Shown: positions 44,490 through 55,754, counted from the stretch's first letter. The stretch is 64,000 nt of DNA from an uncultured SAR86 cluster bacterium (GCA_902612915.1 CACMFH010000002.1:82470-146469), one strand, 5' to 3'. The notes: generated from the sequence alone by a model not told the origin. Translations and numbers: made by a program.

Positions 44490-45860
44490 ATGTCAGATAT
44501 AAATATCAATCAAAACGAACAAGCTAGAGAAGCTGAAAGAGCTGTTTTAGGCGGCTTGATGTTGGAAACTCATAGATTTGATACTGTGATACAAGTAATA
44601 AAAGAAAATGATTTTGATGGCAAAGATCATCAAATCATATTTCAGTCAATGTCAGAACTTGTTGAAGAGAATAAACCTCTAGATCCATTAACCGTATCTG
44701 AAAAATTAGATAATAAAAACTCACTTAATAAAGTTGGTGGAAAAGATTATTTAATTAAATTAGCTACATCAACTCCATCTGCTGCAAATCTAGAAGCATA
44801 TGCAGAAATAATTAGGCAAAGATCAATTACTAGAAAACTAATGAAGGCAAATTCTGATATTAGTGAACTTATATCAAACCCCCAAGGTCAGGATGGAGCA
44901 ACATTATTAGATAAAGCGGAAAGTATGATTTTTGCTTTGAATGATGAAACAAATCTAAATGATCAAAATCTTCAGTCAATGAGAGAATTAATTCCATCTA
45001 CAATGGACAGACTTCATGAATTATCAAACAAATCTGACGGTTTAATAGGATCATCAACTGGCTTTAAAGACTTAGATAATAAACTTCAAGGATTACAGAA
45101 AGGAGATCTTGTTGTTGTTGCTGGTAGACCCAGTATGGGTAAAACATCATTTGCAATGAACATTGCAGAAAATGTCCTGCTAGATGATGATTCAAGTGGA
45201 GCTGTTCTTATTTTTAGTTTAGAGATGCCAGGTGAATCTCTTACTACAAGACTACTTTCAGGGATGACTAAATTAAATCAGCAAAATGTTAGATCTGGAA
45301 TGTTGAAAGATGACGAATTAAGAATCCTTTTACAACAAAGTGAAAAGTTAAAAAATATGCCTCTGTGGATAGATGACAGCTCAATATTATCTCCAATGGA
45401 ACTCAGAGCAAAGGCTAGAAGGCTTGCAAGAACAGAAAAAGATGGCCTTTCTTTGATAGTAGTAGATTATCTTCAGTTAATGCAACTTCCACTATCAATT
45501 GAAAATAGAGTTAATCAAATATCTGAAATTTCTAGATCATTAAAATCTCTAGCAAAAGAGCTAAATGTCCCAGTTATTGCATTATCTCAATTAAACAGGG
45601 CTGTAGAACAAAGACCAAACAAAAGGCCCATAATGGCTGATCTTAGAGATTCAGGTGCTATTGAACAAGATGCAGATGTAATCTTATTTATATACAGAGA
45701 CGAAGTTTACAATGAGGATTCTGAGCAGGGTAATAAAGCGGAAATAATTATTGGCAAACAAAGAAATGGACCAATCGGTACTGTTAATTTAACTTTCTTA
45801 AAAGAATTCACAAGATTTGAAAACTTTTCTAGCGACAGTTTTTACGAATCATTTGAATGA
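44490..45860 (+). CDS. dnaB: Replicative DNA helicase DnaB
   Basis: A 456-residue hexameric helicase. N-terminal domain (about 10-115) with AREAERAVLGGLMLE, then the RecA-like motor: Walker A VVAGRPSMGKTSFAMNIAENVL near 210, VLIFSLEMPGE near 245, Walker B LIVVDYLQLMQL near 325 and the DnaB motif DLRDSGAIEQDADVILFIYRDE near 388. No intein. It unwinds DNA at the fork with DnaG. Overlaps alr by 4 bases. Confidence 0.97.
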   Translation: MSDININQNEQAREAERAVLGGLMLETHRFDTVIQVIKENDFDGKDHQIIFQSMSELVEENKPLDPLTVSEKLDNKNSLNKVGGKDYLIKLATSTPSAANLEAYAEIIRQRSITRKLMKANSDISELISNPQGQDGATLLDKAESMIFALNDETNLNDQNLQSMRELIPSTMDRLHELSNKSDGLIGSSTGFKDLDNKLQGLQKGDLVVVAGRPSMGKTSFAMNIAENVLLDDDSSGAVLIFSLEMPGESLTTRLLSGMTKLNQQNVRSGMLKDDELRILLQQSEKLKNMPLWIDDSSILSPMELRAKARRLARTEKDGLSLIVVDYLQLMQLPLSIENRVNQISEISRSLKSLAKELNVPVIALSQLNRAVEQRPNKRPIMADLRDSGAIEQDADVILFIYRDEVYNEDSEQGNKAEIIIGKQRNGPIGTVNLTFLKEFTRFENFSSDSFYESFE

Positions 45861-46918
45861 CCTCTATAAATTCTGAATTAATAATCGATCCTAAAATATT
45901 TAGAGATAACATTTCATTGTTAAAAAATAAACTCAACAATTCTTCTAAGTTTATGGCTGTTATTAAATCTGATGCTTATGGCCATCACCTTGAACATATA
46001 GTTAAAGATATTGAGGATCTTTCAGATGGGTTTGGAGTTGTAAGAATTGATGAAGCTTTAAAAATAAGGAAGCTTTCAAATAAAAAAATACTTCTTATGC
46101 AGGGAGTTTATTCAAAAGAGGATCTTGATATTTCGATACAAAATAAATTCGATCTAGTTGTTCATAATCTAGAGCAATTTCAAATTCTTAAAGAAGGTAA
46201 CCATTATGAGGGGCTATGGTTAAAGCTGAATACAGGTATGAATAGACTTGGCTTTGGTATAGATGAATTTTTGAAAATATATGAAGAATATTTATTTGAT
46301 AAAAAGTTCACTTTAATGTCTCATTTAGCATCGTCTAATGACACATCAAATCCCTCTAATGAAAATCAATTTAAAATTTTTGAGGATATTTCCTCTAGAT
46401 TACATAATTCAATTGAAAGGAGTATTGCTAACACTGGATGTATTATGAATTATCCTAGCAAAATATATGATTGGGTCAGGTGTGGTATTGGAATTTATGG
46501 AGGATACATTGGAAATCATGACCTTAAAACTGCCATGACATTAAGATCTCCGATTGTGAATATAAGAAATATTAATAAAGGAGATAAAGTTGGCTATGAC
46601 GGAAGAGCTGTTGCAAAGAAAGATATGAAGATAGCTTCTGTCTACCTTGGATATGCAGATGGGTTACCAGTAAACATACAAGATGGCACTTCTGTAATGA
46701 TTAATAATGAAGAAGCTTCTGTTTTTGGGAAAGTTAGTATGGATTTAACTACAATTGATATAAGCAACATAGAAAAATGTTCTGTTGGCGATTGGTGCAA
46801 ATTTTTTTCACCTGAGTTACCAATTACAAATATAGCTAGTTCAAATGATCTTATTTCTTATTATCTGATGACAAGTGTGAAATCACGAGTAAAAAAAGTA
46901 TATAAAACATTAGATTAA
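45857..46918 (+). CDS. alr: Alanine racemase
   Basis: A 353-residue PLP enzyme interconverting L- and D-alanine for peptidoglycan. The PLP lysine is in FMAVIKSDAYGHH near residue 38, the substrate-handling region in WLKLNTGMNRLGF near 120, and the second catalytic residue region in VYLGYADGLP near 255. VSMDLTTIDIS near 290 completes the signature. Follows dnaB as in E. coli and relatives, with 4-base overlap. Feeds Ddl and MurF encoded in the same window. Confidence 0.95.
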   Translation: MTSINSELIIDPKIFRDNISLLKNKLNNSSKFMAVIKSDAYGHHLEHIVKDIEDLSDGFGVVRIDEALKIRKLSNKKILLMQGVYSKEDLDISIQNKFDLVVHNLEQFQILKEGNHYEGLWLKLNTGMNRLGFGIDEFLKIYEEYLFDKKFTLMSHLASSNDTSNPSNENQFKIFEDISSRLHNSIERSIANTGCIMNYPSKIYDWVRCGIGIYGGYIGNHDLKTAMTLRSPIVNIRNINKGDKVGYDGRAVAKKDMKIASVYLGYADGLPVNIQDGTSVMINNEEASVFGKVSMDLTTIDISNIEKCSVGDWCKFFSPELPITNIASSNDLISYYLMTSVKSRVKKVYKTLD

Positions 46919-46944
46919 TCTGTTATTCTAATATCCCATCATGA

Positions 46945-48582
<1,638 letters not shown>

Positions 48583-48584
48583 AA

Positions 48585-49415
48585 ATGAAATTAAGAGACT
48601 TTAAAATTGATAACTACGAAAAAATGACCCTCATGGGTGGCATAAATGTTCTTGAATCAAGAGATTTGGCAATGGAAGTAGCAGAAAAATTTAAGAATGT
48701 AACTGATAAAAATGATATTAATTATATTTTTAAAGGCTCTTTTGATAAAGCTAACAGAAGCTCTATTAATTCATTCAGGGGGCCTGGTTTGGATGAAGGC
48801 CTAAAAATATTAGAGGAAATTTCAAAAACTTATGATATTCCTGTAATCACCGACATTCACGAGCCTAATCAAGCAAAATCAGTAAGTGAAATTTGTGAGG
48901 TTATTCAAATACCTGCTTTCCTTGCAAGACAAACTGATCTTGTTAGCGCAGCTGCAAAAACTTCTTCAATAATACAATTTAAGAAACCTCAATTTTTATC
49001 AGCTCAAGAGATGTCAAACGTCGTTGAAAAATGTGAAGCTGCTGGAAATAGAAATATTACTTTATGTGAAAGAGGTAACTCATATGGATATAACAATTTG
49101 GTTGTTGATACCTTAAATTTTCAAATTTTAAAAAAATTATCAAAGCCTGTAATTTTTGATGTAACACATTCACTTCAATTACCAGGAGGCTTAGGAAGTT
49201 CAACTGGTGGTAGAAGAGAATATGTTTTAAGTCTTGCAAAAGCTGGTATGTCGCAATCAATAGCTGGACTTTTTCTCGAAGCACATCCAAATCCTGATGA
49301 GGCTAAATGTGACGGACCTTGTGCATTACCTCTCTCTTATCTAGATGAATTTTTAAATCAAATAAAAGATTTGGATGATTTTGTTAAAGGTCAAAATAAT
49401 TTAGAGATCAAATAA
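48585..49415 (+). CDS. kdsA: 3-deoxy-8-phosphooctulonate (Kdo-8-P) synthase
   Basis: A 276-residue TIM-barrel enzyme condensing PEP with arabinose-5-phosphate. Signatures: FKGSFDKANRSSINSFRGPGLDEGLKIL near 47, VITDIHEPNQAKSV near 87, QIPAFLARQTDLVSAAAKT near 105, NITLCERGNSYGYNNLVVD near 150, VIFDVTHSLQLPGG near 182. Uses the product of KdsD (16.1 kb). Kdo-8-P phosphatase (kdsC) is not found beside kdsD or here. Two bases after pyrG. Confidence 0.97.
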   Translation: MKLRDFKIDNYEKMTLMGGINVLESRDLAMEVAEKFKNVTDKNDINYIFKGSFDKANRSSINSFRGPGLDEGLKILEEISKTYDIPVITDIHEPNQAKSVSEICEVIQIPAFLARQTDLVSAAAKTSSIIQFKKPQFLSAQEMSNVVEKCEAAGNRNITLCERGNSYGYNNLVVDTLNFQILKKLSKPVIFDVTHSLQLPGGLGSSTGGRREYVLSLAKAGMSQSIAGLFLEAHPNPDEAKCDGPCALPLSYLDEFLNQIKDLDDFVKGQNNLEIK

Positions 49416-49417
49416 CA

Positions 49418-50695
49418 ATGTCAAAAATATCGAATGTAAATGCTATTCAAGTTTTTGATTCTAGAGGCATTCCTACAATTGCTTGCGAAATAAGTCTTGA
49501 TAACGGGATATGTGCATCAGCAATGGTTCCAAGTGGAGCATCGACAGGTTCGAAGGAAGCACTAGAGCTCAGAGACAGTGATTCAAATTATCATGGAAAA
49601 GGAGTTCTTAATGCTATTTCAAATATTAATAATAAATTAGGTCCTTTATTAATTGGAAAAGAATCTGAAGATCAAATTGATATTGACAGAATATTAATTG
49701 ATTATGATGGTACAGATGATAAATCATCCATGGGTGCAAATGCTATATTGGCTATATCCCTAGCAAGCTCTCATGTTGCAGCTAAAAATAAAAAAGTTAA
49801 CCTATATGAGCATTTTTCGAGCATCTACAAAGATATAACAGGCAAAGCAAATAAATACTCAATACCAATGCCAATGTTTAATATTTTGAACGGAGGAGAG
49901 CATGCTGATAATAATGTTGATATTCAAGAATTCATGATCGTACCGAGTGGTGCTAAGGATTTTACTCAGATAATGAAATGGTCAACGGAAATTTATCATA
50001 ATTTAAAAGAAATTTTATTATCTAAAAATTATTCCACAGCAGTAGGTGATGAGGGCGGATTTGCACCAAATCTAAATTCAAATGAAGAAGCAATAGAATT
50101 AATCATTGAATCAATTAAAGCATCAAAACTAAACCCAGGAGATGATGTGAGCATTGCTCTTGATTGTGCTGCAAGTGAGTTTTTTGATGGTAATAATTAT
50201 TTTTTAAAAGGTGAAAATAAAAAATATACATATGCAGAATTTACAAATTATCTTGATAACCTAATTACACAATACCCAATTTCATCTATTGAGGACGCAA
50301 TGGATGAAAATGATGTAGAGGGTTGGAAGCTAGTTACTGATAAATTGGGGGAAAAATGTCAGCTTGTCGGCGATGACTTATTTGTAACTAATAAAAAAGT
50401 TTTTTTAGAAGGCATCAATCACAAACTCGCTAATTCAATTTTGATTAAATTTAATCAGGTCGGGACTATATCGGAAACAATTGGGACAATTGAGTGTGCA
50501 AGAGAAAACGGCTATAAATGTATTATATCTCACAGGTCTGGAGAAACTGAGGATACAACTATTTCAGATTTAGCTGTTGGATTAGGAGCATCACAAATTA
50601 AAACTGGAGCACCTTGCAGGTCTGACAGAATTGCAAAATATAATAGATTGCTTTGGATTGAAAATAAAAGCAACGATATTTTGTTAAATGAATAA
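49418..50695 (+). CDS. eno: Enolase
   Basis: A 425-residue glycolytic enzyme. N-terminal VFDSRGIPTIACEISLDNG and MVPSGASTGSKEALELRD, the catalytic loop GDEGGFAPNL near 207, ISSIEDAMDENDVEGW near 287, LVGDDLFVTN near 312, ILIKFNQVGTISETI near 337 and ISHRSGETEDTTISDLAVG near 368. Normal length. Overlaps ftsB by 8 bases. Confidence 0.98.
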   Translation: MSKISNVNAIQVFDSRGIPTIACEISLDNGICASAMVPSGASTGSKEALELRDSDSNYHGKGVLNAISNINNKLGPLLIGKESEDQIDIDRILIDYDGTDDKSSMGANAILAISLASSHVAAKNKKVNLYEHFSSIYKDITGKANKYSIPMPMFNILNGGEHADNNVDIQEFMIVPSGAKDFTQIMKWSTEIYHNLKEILLSKNYSTAVGDEGGFAPNLNSNEEAIELIIESIKASKLNPGDDVSIALDCAASEFFDGNNYFLKGENKKYTYAEFTNYLDNLITQYPISSIEDAMDENDVEGWKLVTDKLGEKCQLVGDDLFVTNKKVFLEGINHKLANSILIKFNQVGTISETIGTIECARENGYKCIISHRSGETEDTTISDLAVGLGASQIKTGAPCRSDRIAKYNRLLWIENKSNDILLNE

Positions 50696-50993
50696 ACTAA
50701 ATTATTTATTCTATTTATTGTTGGTTTTAATAATTATCTTGTTATTAAACAGCAATTTTTTTGGTGAGAATAATTACTCCAAAAGAGATGCTCTTGTAAT
50801 TGAAAATACTGCACAAAGATTAAAAAATGAAGCCATTAAAAAAGAAAATGAAATTCTTGAATTTGAGATTAAGAATGCCCAAAATTCAAATGATCATGTG
50901 GAGAATTTTGCTAGAGAGAAGCTAAACTTAACTTATCCTGAGGAAGAATTTATATCTTTTGAAGAAGAAAAAAAAGACGATGAAAGAAAATAG
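50688..50993 (+). CDS. ftsB: Cell-division protein FtsB
   Basis: A 101-residue DivIC/FtsB protein: membrane helix (about 5-22), coiled coil (about 38-70, TAQRLKNEAIKKENEILEFEIKNAQ) and the conserved VENFAREKLNLTYPEEEFISF end. Forms FtsQLB with the proteins encoded at 30.2 and 41.4 kb. Located behind eno as in E. coli. Its acidic, lysine-rich tail overlaps the start of ispDF by 14 bases. Confidence 0.92.
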   Translation: MNKLNYLFYLLLVLIIILLLNSNFFGENNYSKRDALVIENTAQRLKNEAIKKENEILEFEIKNAQNSNDHVENFAREKLNLTYPEEEFISFEEEKKDDERK

Positions 50994-52116
50994 TTTATTG
51001 GCAATAATTGCGGCTGCAGGAATTGGAAAAAGATTTGATGGTGATTTGCCCAAGCAGTATGTCAAAATTAACGGAAGATCTATTATTGAAAATGCTGTAA
51101 AGCCTTTTATAGATTCAAAATATATTTCTAAGATAGTAATCGCAATTTCTGATGGAGATGAGCTTATAAAAAGCCAGAACTTTTATAATTGCAAAAAAAT
51201 TGAATATATTATTGGAGGATTGACTCGACAAGAATCAATTTTTAATGCTCTTAACTCGATTGAAGATGATTATGAATTTGTAATTACGCATGATGCAGCT
51301 CGACCAAATGTTTCCGAAAATGATATTGCAAGACTTTTTGAAGATATTGTTCATTCAAAGTCGAGTTGTTCATATCTATATACTCCTGTTTATGATTCAA
51401 TTAGGGAAGACGATAGAACATTAGATAAGTCTAAATTTAATTTAGTTCAAACTCCTCAAATATGTAATTTCAAAGACTTAAAAAAATCTATACAAAGCTG
51501 TATCGATAATAATTTAGATTGTCCCGATGAATCATTTGCCATTGAATATTCAAATCTTAAATTATCTAAGATTCTTGGAGATAGATCGAATATAAAAGTA
51601 ACAGAGAAAGCTGATATAGAAATTCTCAATAATTTTCTTACAAGAAGTGGTATTGGTTATGACCTTCACAAATATGAACCAGGAGATGGGATTATTTTGG
51701 GCGGATATAAAATTACATGTAATTACAAGATTGTAGCTCATTCTGATGGAGACGTATTACTCCATTCAATTGCTGATTCAATATTGGGTGCTGCCGGGTT
51801 GGGTGACATTGGAATGTTTTTTTCAGATCAAGATAATAAAAATAAGAATTTAGATAGTACGCTTATCATTGAACACTGCCTAAATGAATTAAATAAAATG
51901 GATTTAGAAATTTATAATATTGATACAACAATTATTTGTGAAAATCCTAAAATTAATCCGCACAGAGAAAAAATTTTAGAAAATTTGTCTGCAATATTAA
52001 AAGTTCCTATAAAAAAAATTGGCTTAAAAGCTACCACATCAGAAAAAATTGGAATTATTGGAAATAATGAAGCTATATCAGTTCAAAGTTTAGTAAATTT
52101 AAAGGACCTATCATGA
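50980..52116 (+). CDS. ispDF: Bifunctional IspD-IspF, isoprenoid (MEP pathway) enzyme
   Basis: A 378-residue fusion. IspD part (about 1-220): AAAGIGKRFDGDLPKQY, THDAARPNVS, VQTPQICNF; makes CDP-methylerythritol. IspF part (about 222-378): GIGYDLHKYEPGDGIILGG with the metal-binding Asp and His, AHSDGDVLLHSIADSILGAAGLGDIGMFF, and KATTSEKIGIIGNNEAIS; makes the cyclic diphosphate. In E. coli these are separate adjacent genes. Start at ATG 50980 gives the IspD-type N-terminus; a start 7 codons up lies in the ftsB tail. Overlaps surE by 4 bases. Confidence 0.95.
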   Translation: MKENSLLAIIAAAGIGKRFDGDLPKQYVKINGRSIIENAVKPFIDSKYISKIVIAISDGDELIKSQNFYNCKKIEYIIGGLTRQESIFNALNSIEDDYEFVITHDAARPNVSENDIARLFEDIVHSKSSCSYLYTPVYDSIREDDRTLDKSKFNLVQTPQICNFKDLKKSIQSCIDNNLDCPDESFAIEYSNLKLSKILGDRSNIKVTEKADIEILNNFLTRSGIGYDLHKYEPGDGIILGGYKITCNYKIVAHSDGDVLLHSIADSILGAAGLGDIGMFFSDQDNKNKNLDSTLIIEHCLNELNKMDLEIYNIDTTIICENPKINPHREKILENLSAILKVPIKKIGLKATTSEKIGIIGNNEAISVQSLVNLKDLS

Positions 52117-52868
52117 AAATATTGCTTACAAATGATGATGGATATAAAGCCCATAATATTCAGTGCATGTATGACGAACTATCAAAAGATCATGATGTGT
52201 GGATAGTCGCTCCAAAAAATAATTGCAGTGGTATGAGTGCTGCTATTTCTTACCTAAGTGAGATTGAGGTTATGAAAGTTGATGATAAGATCTATGCAGT
52301 AGATGGAACCCCGGCTGATTGCACATATTTAGGATTATTAAGTATAGTAGATTTTGAATTTGATATTGTTATATCAGGTATTAATCATGGAGCCAATATT
52401 GGTAATGACGTTTTATATTCAGGAACAGTTGGAGCTGCTGTTGGAGGAAGGAATTTAAAGTATCCACCAATTGCTATATCTGTTACTTCTTATGATGCTA
52501 AGGATATAAGCTTTATAACAAAAAAATCGCTTGAGTTAATTAATAAAATTATTAAATTTAGTGAAACTTATTCTGGAAAAGTAATCAACATAAACTTTCC
52601 AGATATTTCTGAAGATGAATATAAAGGAGTTAAGGCAACAGGATTATCTAAAAGAGACGTTCCAGCCAAACCTATAAAGATAGAAGATCAATCCCTATCA
52701 AAAGAAACTTACAGATATCGATATAACCTATCAGGTGAGCCTATTAAAGGTGATTATGTTACTGATGCAGAAGCTGTTATGGATGGATATGTTTCTATAT
52801 CTGTACTCGACTATAGTCTAGGCTCATCTGAATTTATTGATAATCTTTCTGAGATAATAAATGAGTAA
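52113..52868 (+). CDS. surE: 5'/3'-nucleotidase SurE
   Basis: A 251-residue metal-dependent phosphatase. ILLTNDDGYKAHNI (Asp-Asp metal ligands), VAPKNNCSGMSAAIS, VDGTPADCTYLG and VISGINHGANIGNDVLYSGTVGAAVGG are all present. It removes phosphate from nucleoside monophosphates. Followed by pcm with 8-base overlap, the classic surE-pcm pair; truD, usually before surE, is missing. Confidence 0.96.
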   Translation: MKILLTNDDGYKAHNIQCMYDELSKDHDVWIVAPKNNCSGMSAAISYLSEIEVMKVDDKIYAVDGTPADCTYLGLLSIVDFEFDIVISGINHGANIGNDVLYSGTVGAAVGGRNLKYPPIAISVTSYDAKDISFITKKSLELINKIIKFSETYSGKVININFPDISEDEYKGVKATGLSKRDVPAKPIKIEDQSLSKETYRYRYNLSGEPIKGDYVTDAEAVMDGYVSISVLDYSLGSSEFIDNLSEIINE

Positions 52869-53541
52869 CTCTGGATTTACTTTTAGAAGGGTTAGAGAGG
52901 AAATGATTGAAACACTTCTGGATTTAGGGATAAAAGATTTCAGAGTTCTCGATGCGATTTCACAAGTTCCAAGACATATTTTTCTTGACGAAGCTCTTTG
53001 GTCGAGAGCCTATGAAAATAGATCATTGACTATTGGTTATAAGCAAACAATTTCTCAGCCATATATAGTTGCAAGAATGACTGAATTATTAATTTCTCAT
53101 ACAAATTCGAGAGGCAAAATATTTGAAAATCTACTTGAACTTGGATCAGGTTGTGGATATCAATCAGCAGTACTATCTTTTTTTAGTGAAAATGTTGATG
53201 CAATTGAGCGAATAAAACCACTTGTTCAAAAATCAAAAGAGAATTTATCTCAATTAAAAATTAATAATGTGTTATTTAGGCATGGTGATGGATATCAAGA
53301 TTGGGAAAAAGAAAAAAAATATGATGGTATTTTATGTGCTGCTGCTCCAAGAGAGTATCCTAACGATTTAGTTTCTGTTTTAAATAATGATGCAAAGCTA
53401 GTAATTCCCGTTGGTGGAGCTTCTCAGAAATTGAATGTTATAACTAAAATCAATAATGATGAAATAAATGAAGAAGAATTTGATGATGTATCATTTGTTC
53501 CAATGCTTGCAGGAAAATCAGAAGATGGAAATGATGTATGA
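52861..53541 (+). CDS. pcm: Protein-L-isoaspartate O-methyltransferase
   Basis: A 226-residue SAM methyltransferase repairing isoaspartyl damage. VPRHIFLDEALWSRAYENRSLTIGYKQTISQPYIVARMTELL and the SAM motif LLELGSGCGYQSAVLS are diagnostic, followed by VDAIERIKPLVQKSKENL and DGILCAAAPREYP. Overlaps surE by 8 and the next gene by 4 bases. The nlpD and rpoS genes that usually follow are absent. Confidence 0.95.
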   Translation: MSNSGFTFRRVREEMIETLLDLGIKDFRVLDAISQVPRHIFLDEALWSRAYENRSLTIGYKQTISQPYIVARMTELLISHTNSRGKIFENLLELGSGCGYQSAVLSFFSENVDAIERIKPLVQKSKENLSQLKINNVLFRHGDGYQDWEKEKKYDGILCAAAPREYPNDLVSVLNNDAKLVIPVGGASQKLNVITKINNDEINEEEFDDVSFVPMLAGKSEDGNDV

Positions 53542-54269
53542 AAGATCAACTTAAATACTTTACAGCAGGTGTCTTCATAGGCATATCTGAATTGTTACCA
53601 GGTATATCTGGTGCGACTGTAGCATTAATGTTTGGAGTCTATGAAAAGATTCTAAATTTTTTGACGAAATTTAGAGATTTAAATTTAATTATTCCATTAT
53701 TTGTTGGGATGGTATTAAGTGTATTTTTATTTTCTTCGCTTGTTAACTTTTTATACACGAACTTTACTCAAACATTTAACATTTTTATAGCTTTTATAAT
53801 GATTGGATACGGCATTTTTTTGTTAATAAATACTTACTTAAAAGAAAATATTAATAATGGCAAAACTTTTTACTTAAATGTTTTTCTTGCAATTTTTGTT
53901 GGTTTTTTGCTAAGTGGCTTTTACATAACCGGATCATATCCACCTGATGGTCCATTTACACCCTCTGAAGGTGCGCTAATTATATTTGGTTTTTTTGCAT
54001 GCACATTTTTACTTTTTCCAGGAATATCTGGCAGCGCATTTTTGTTAGCCGTTGGTATTTATCCTTATATTATTGGCAGCATATCAAATCTTAATATTGA
54101 TGTATTACTTCCTTTTGCTATTGGAATGTTAATAGCTTTAATAATTATGCCCAGGATTATTAATAAAGCATATGAGAAATATGGAAAATCAATACTAATA
54201 TTTTTTGGTGGATTAATTTTTTCTGCTGGGTTATTGGATCTTGCAGAAATAGTTAATTTTCTTTTATAA
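53538..54269 (+). CDS. popT: DUF368 membrane protein, PopT-type polyprenyl-phosphate transporter
   Basis: A 243-residue membrane protein with about seven to eight helices. Two inverted-repeat-like motifs are seen: [21 protein letters not shown] (about 18-38) and [22 protein letters not shown] (about 156-177), the PGxSG pair of DUF368. DUF368 proteins (PopT) have been reported as flippases that return undecaprenyl phosphate to the cytoplasmic face, which would suit the many wall genes nearby. Overlaps pcm by 4 bases and ends overlapping fdxA by 6 on the other strand. Confidence 0.88.
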   Translation: MKDQLKYFTAGVFIGISELLPGISGATVALMFGVYEKILNFLTKFRDLNLIIPLFVGMVLSVFLFSSLVNFLYTNFTQTFNIFIAFIMIGYGIFLLINTYLKENINNGKTFYLNVFLAIFVGFLLSGFYITGSYPPDGPFTPSEGALIIFGFFACTFLLFPGISGSAFLLAVGIYPYIIGSISNLNIDVLLPFAIGMLIALIIMPRIINKAYEKYGKSILIFFGGLIFSAGLLDLAEIVNFLL

Positions 54270-54581
54270 AAATTCCTTTTTACCTTTAATATTTTTATAT
54301 TTCTCAGCCTCTGGTAATGGTTCTTTCGCTTCTGTTATATTTTCATAAACTTCAGAAAGCCTGAGATTGATCTCTATGAATTCTATTTGATCTGACGGTA
54401 ATTCGTCATCTGCATAAATAGCTTCAATAGGGCATTCAGGCTCGCATAAACCACAGTCAATGCATTCATCTGGATGTATGACAAGGAATTCTGGACCTTC
54501 GTAAAAACAATCAACAGGACATACTTCAACACAATCAGTGTATTTACATTTAATGCATGATTCTGTTACTACGTATGTCAT
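54264..54581 (-). CDS. fdxA: Seven-iron ferredoxin FdxA
   Basis: A 105-residue ferredoxin of the Azotobacter FdI type. Cysteines 9, 17 and 50 would bind the [3Fe-4S] cluster; 21, 40, 43 and 46 the [4Fe-4S] cluster; extra cysteines at 12 and 25 are also present. CPVDCFYEG and [23 protein letters not shown] are typical. Electron partner unknown. Divergent from recA with 117 bases between, which hold the SOS box. Confidence 0.95.
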   Translation of the reverse strand: MTYVVTESCIKCKYTDCVEVCPVDCFYEGPEFLVIHPDECIDCGLCEPECPIEAIYADDELPSDQIEFIEINLRLSEVYENITEAKEPLPEAEKYKNIKGKKEFL

Positions 54582-54637
54582 AATTAGTTGAGAAGACTGA
54601 ATTTTAGCTTACTAATTTTTAAATTTACACAAAACTG

Positions 54638-54666
54638 TTTAAAAAAATAGAAAAATACTATATACT
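54638..54666 (+). promoter_or_regulatory. Predicted recA promoter
   Basis: TTTAAA (54638-54643), 17-base spacer, TATACT (54661-54666). The -10 runs into the LexA box, the usual arrangement for SOS repression. Confidence 0.5.
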
Positions 54667-54682
54667 GTATAAATATACAGTA
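54663..54682 (+). promoter_or_regulatory. LexA (SOS) box of recA
   Basis: TACTGTATAAATATACAGTA is a near-perfect match to the E. coli-type LexA operator (CTGT-N8-ACAG with AT-rich centre). It lies 16 bases before the recA ATG, overlapping the promoter and predicted start. Implies LexA control, though lexA is not in the window. Confidence 0.92.
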
Positions 54683-54698
54683 AATTAAGGAGTTAATT

Positions 54699-55706
54699 AT
54701 GCCTAAATCAAAAGATACTACTTCAAAATCATTAAAAGATACTATTGCAAGTATTGACGATCATTTTGGTAAAGGAACAGTTATGAGAATGGGCGATCGA
54801 GAAAATCTTGATATCCCCTCAATTTCAACAGGATCACTTGGTCTTGATATTGCACTTGGAATAGGAGGAATTCCAAAAGGGAGAGTTACAGAAATTTATG
54901 GACCTGAGTCTTCTGGTAAAACTACCCTGACACTTCAAATAATTGCTCAATGTCAAAAAGAAGGAGGAACTTGTGCCTTTATTGATGCTGAACATGCTTT
55001 AGACCCACAATATGCTGAAAAATTAGGTGTCAATGTAGATGAATTGCTATTATCACAACCTGATACTGGAGAACAGGCATTAGAAGTTGCAGATATGTTA
55101 GTCAAATCTAAGAGCGTAGATTTGGTAATTATCGATTCCGTTGCCGCATTGGTTCCAAGAGCAGAAATTGAAGGAGAGATGGGAGACCATCATGTTGGCC
55201 TTCAAGCTAGATTAATGTCACAAGCCCTTAGAAAAATTACAGGTAACATTCAAAGGTCTGGTGCCACTGTTGTTTTTATTAATCAAATAAGAATGAAAAT
55301 TGGTGTTATGTTTGGCAGTCCTGAAACAACTACTGGTGGTAATGCTTTAAAGTTCTATTCTTCAGTAAGATTAGATATTAGAAGAATTGGTTCTGTAAAA
55401 GAGGGAGACGAAGTAATGGGTAACGAAACAAGAGTTAAAGTTGTCAAAAACAAAGTATCTCCTCCTTTTAAACAAGCAGAGTTCCAGATTATGTATGGAC
55501 AAGGAATCAACCAGGAAGGTGAAATATTAGACTTTGGACACAAACTTGGTTTGGTTGATAAATCAGGTGCTTTTTATAAATTAGATGGTGAGAGTATTGG
55601 ACAAGGTAAGGTAAAAGCTAGTACTTTCCTAAAAGAAAATGCAAAAGTTAGAGACAAACTTGTAAAAGAAATAAGATCTTCTTACATTTCAAGTAAATCT
55701 AAATAA
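54699..55706 (+). CDS. recA: Recombinase RecA
   Basis: A 335-residue RecA. Walker [10 protein letters not shown] near 68, [18 protein letters not shown] near 94, Walker [25 protein letters not shown] near 142, loop L2 region [39 protein letters not shown] near 192-230. Preceded by AAGGAG at 54687-54692. Catalyses strand exchange and LexA cleavage. recX does not follow; a thiolase gene does. Confidence 0.98.
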   Translation: MPKSKDTTSKSLKDTIASIDDHFGKGTVMRMGDRENLDIPSISTGSLGLDIALGIGGIPKGRVTEIYGPESSGKTTLTLQIIAQCQKEGGTCAFIDAEHALDPQYAEKLGVNVDELLLSQPDTGEQALEVADMLVKSKSVDLVIIDSVAALVPRAEIEGEMGDHHVGLQARLMSQALRKITGNIQRSGATVVFINQIRMKIGVMFGSPETTTGGNALKFYSSVRLDIRRIGSVKEGDEVMGNETRVKVVKNKVSPPFKQAEFQIMYGQGINQEGEILDFGHKLGLVDKSGAFYKLDGESIGQGKVKASTFLKENAKVRDKLVKEIRSSYISSKSK

Positions 55707-55721
55707 ATTTTTGATACAATA

Positions 55722-55754
55722 AATCCTATTAATTAATTTTAGTAGGATTTTTTT
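55722..55754 (+). terminator. Rho-independent terminator of recA
   Basis: AATCCTA (55722-55728) pairs with TAGGATT (55743-55749), followed by a run of Ts to 55754. The downstream arm contains AGGA, the only Shine-Dalgarno-like sequence before the thiolase ATG at 55755, so hairpin and ribosome site overlap. Confidence 0.7.
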
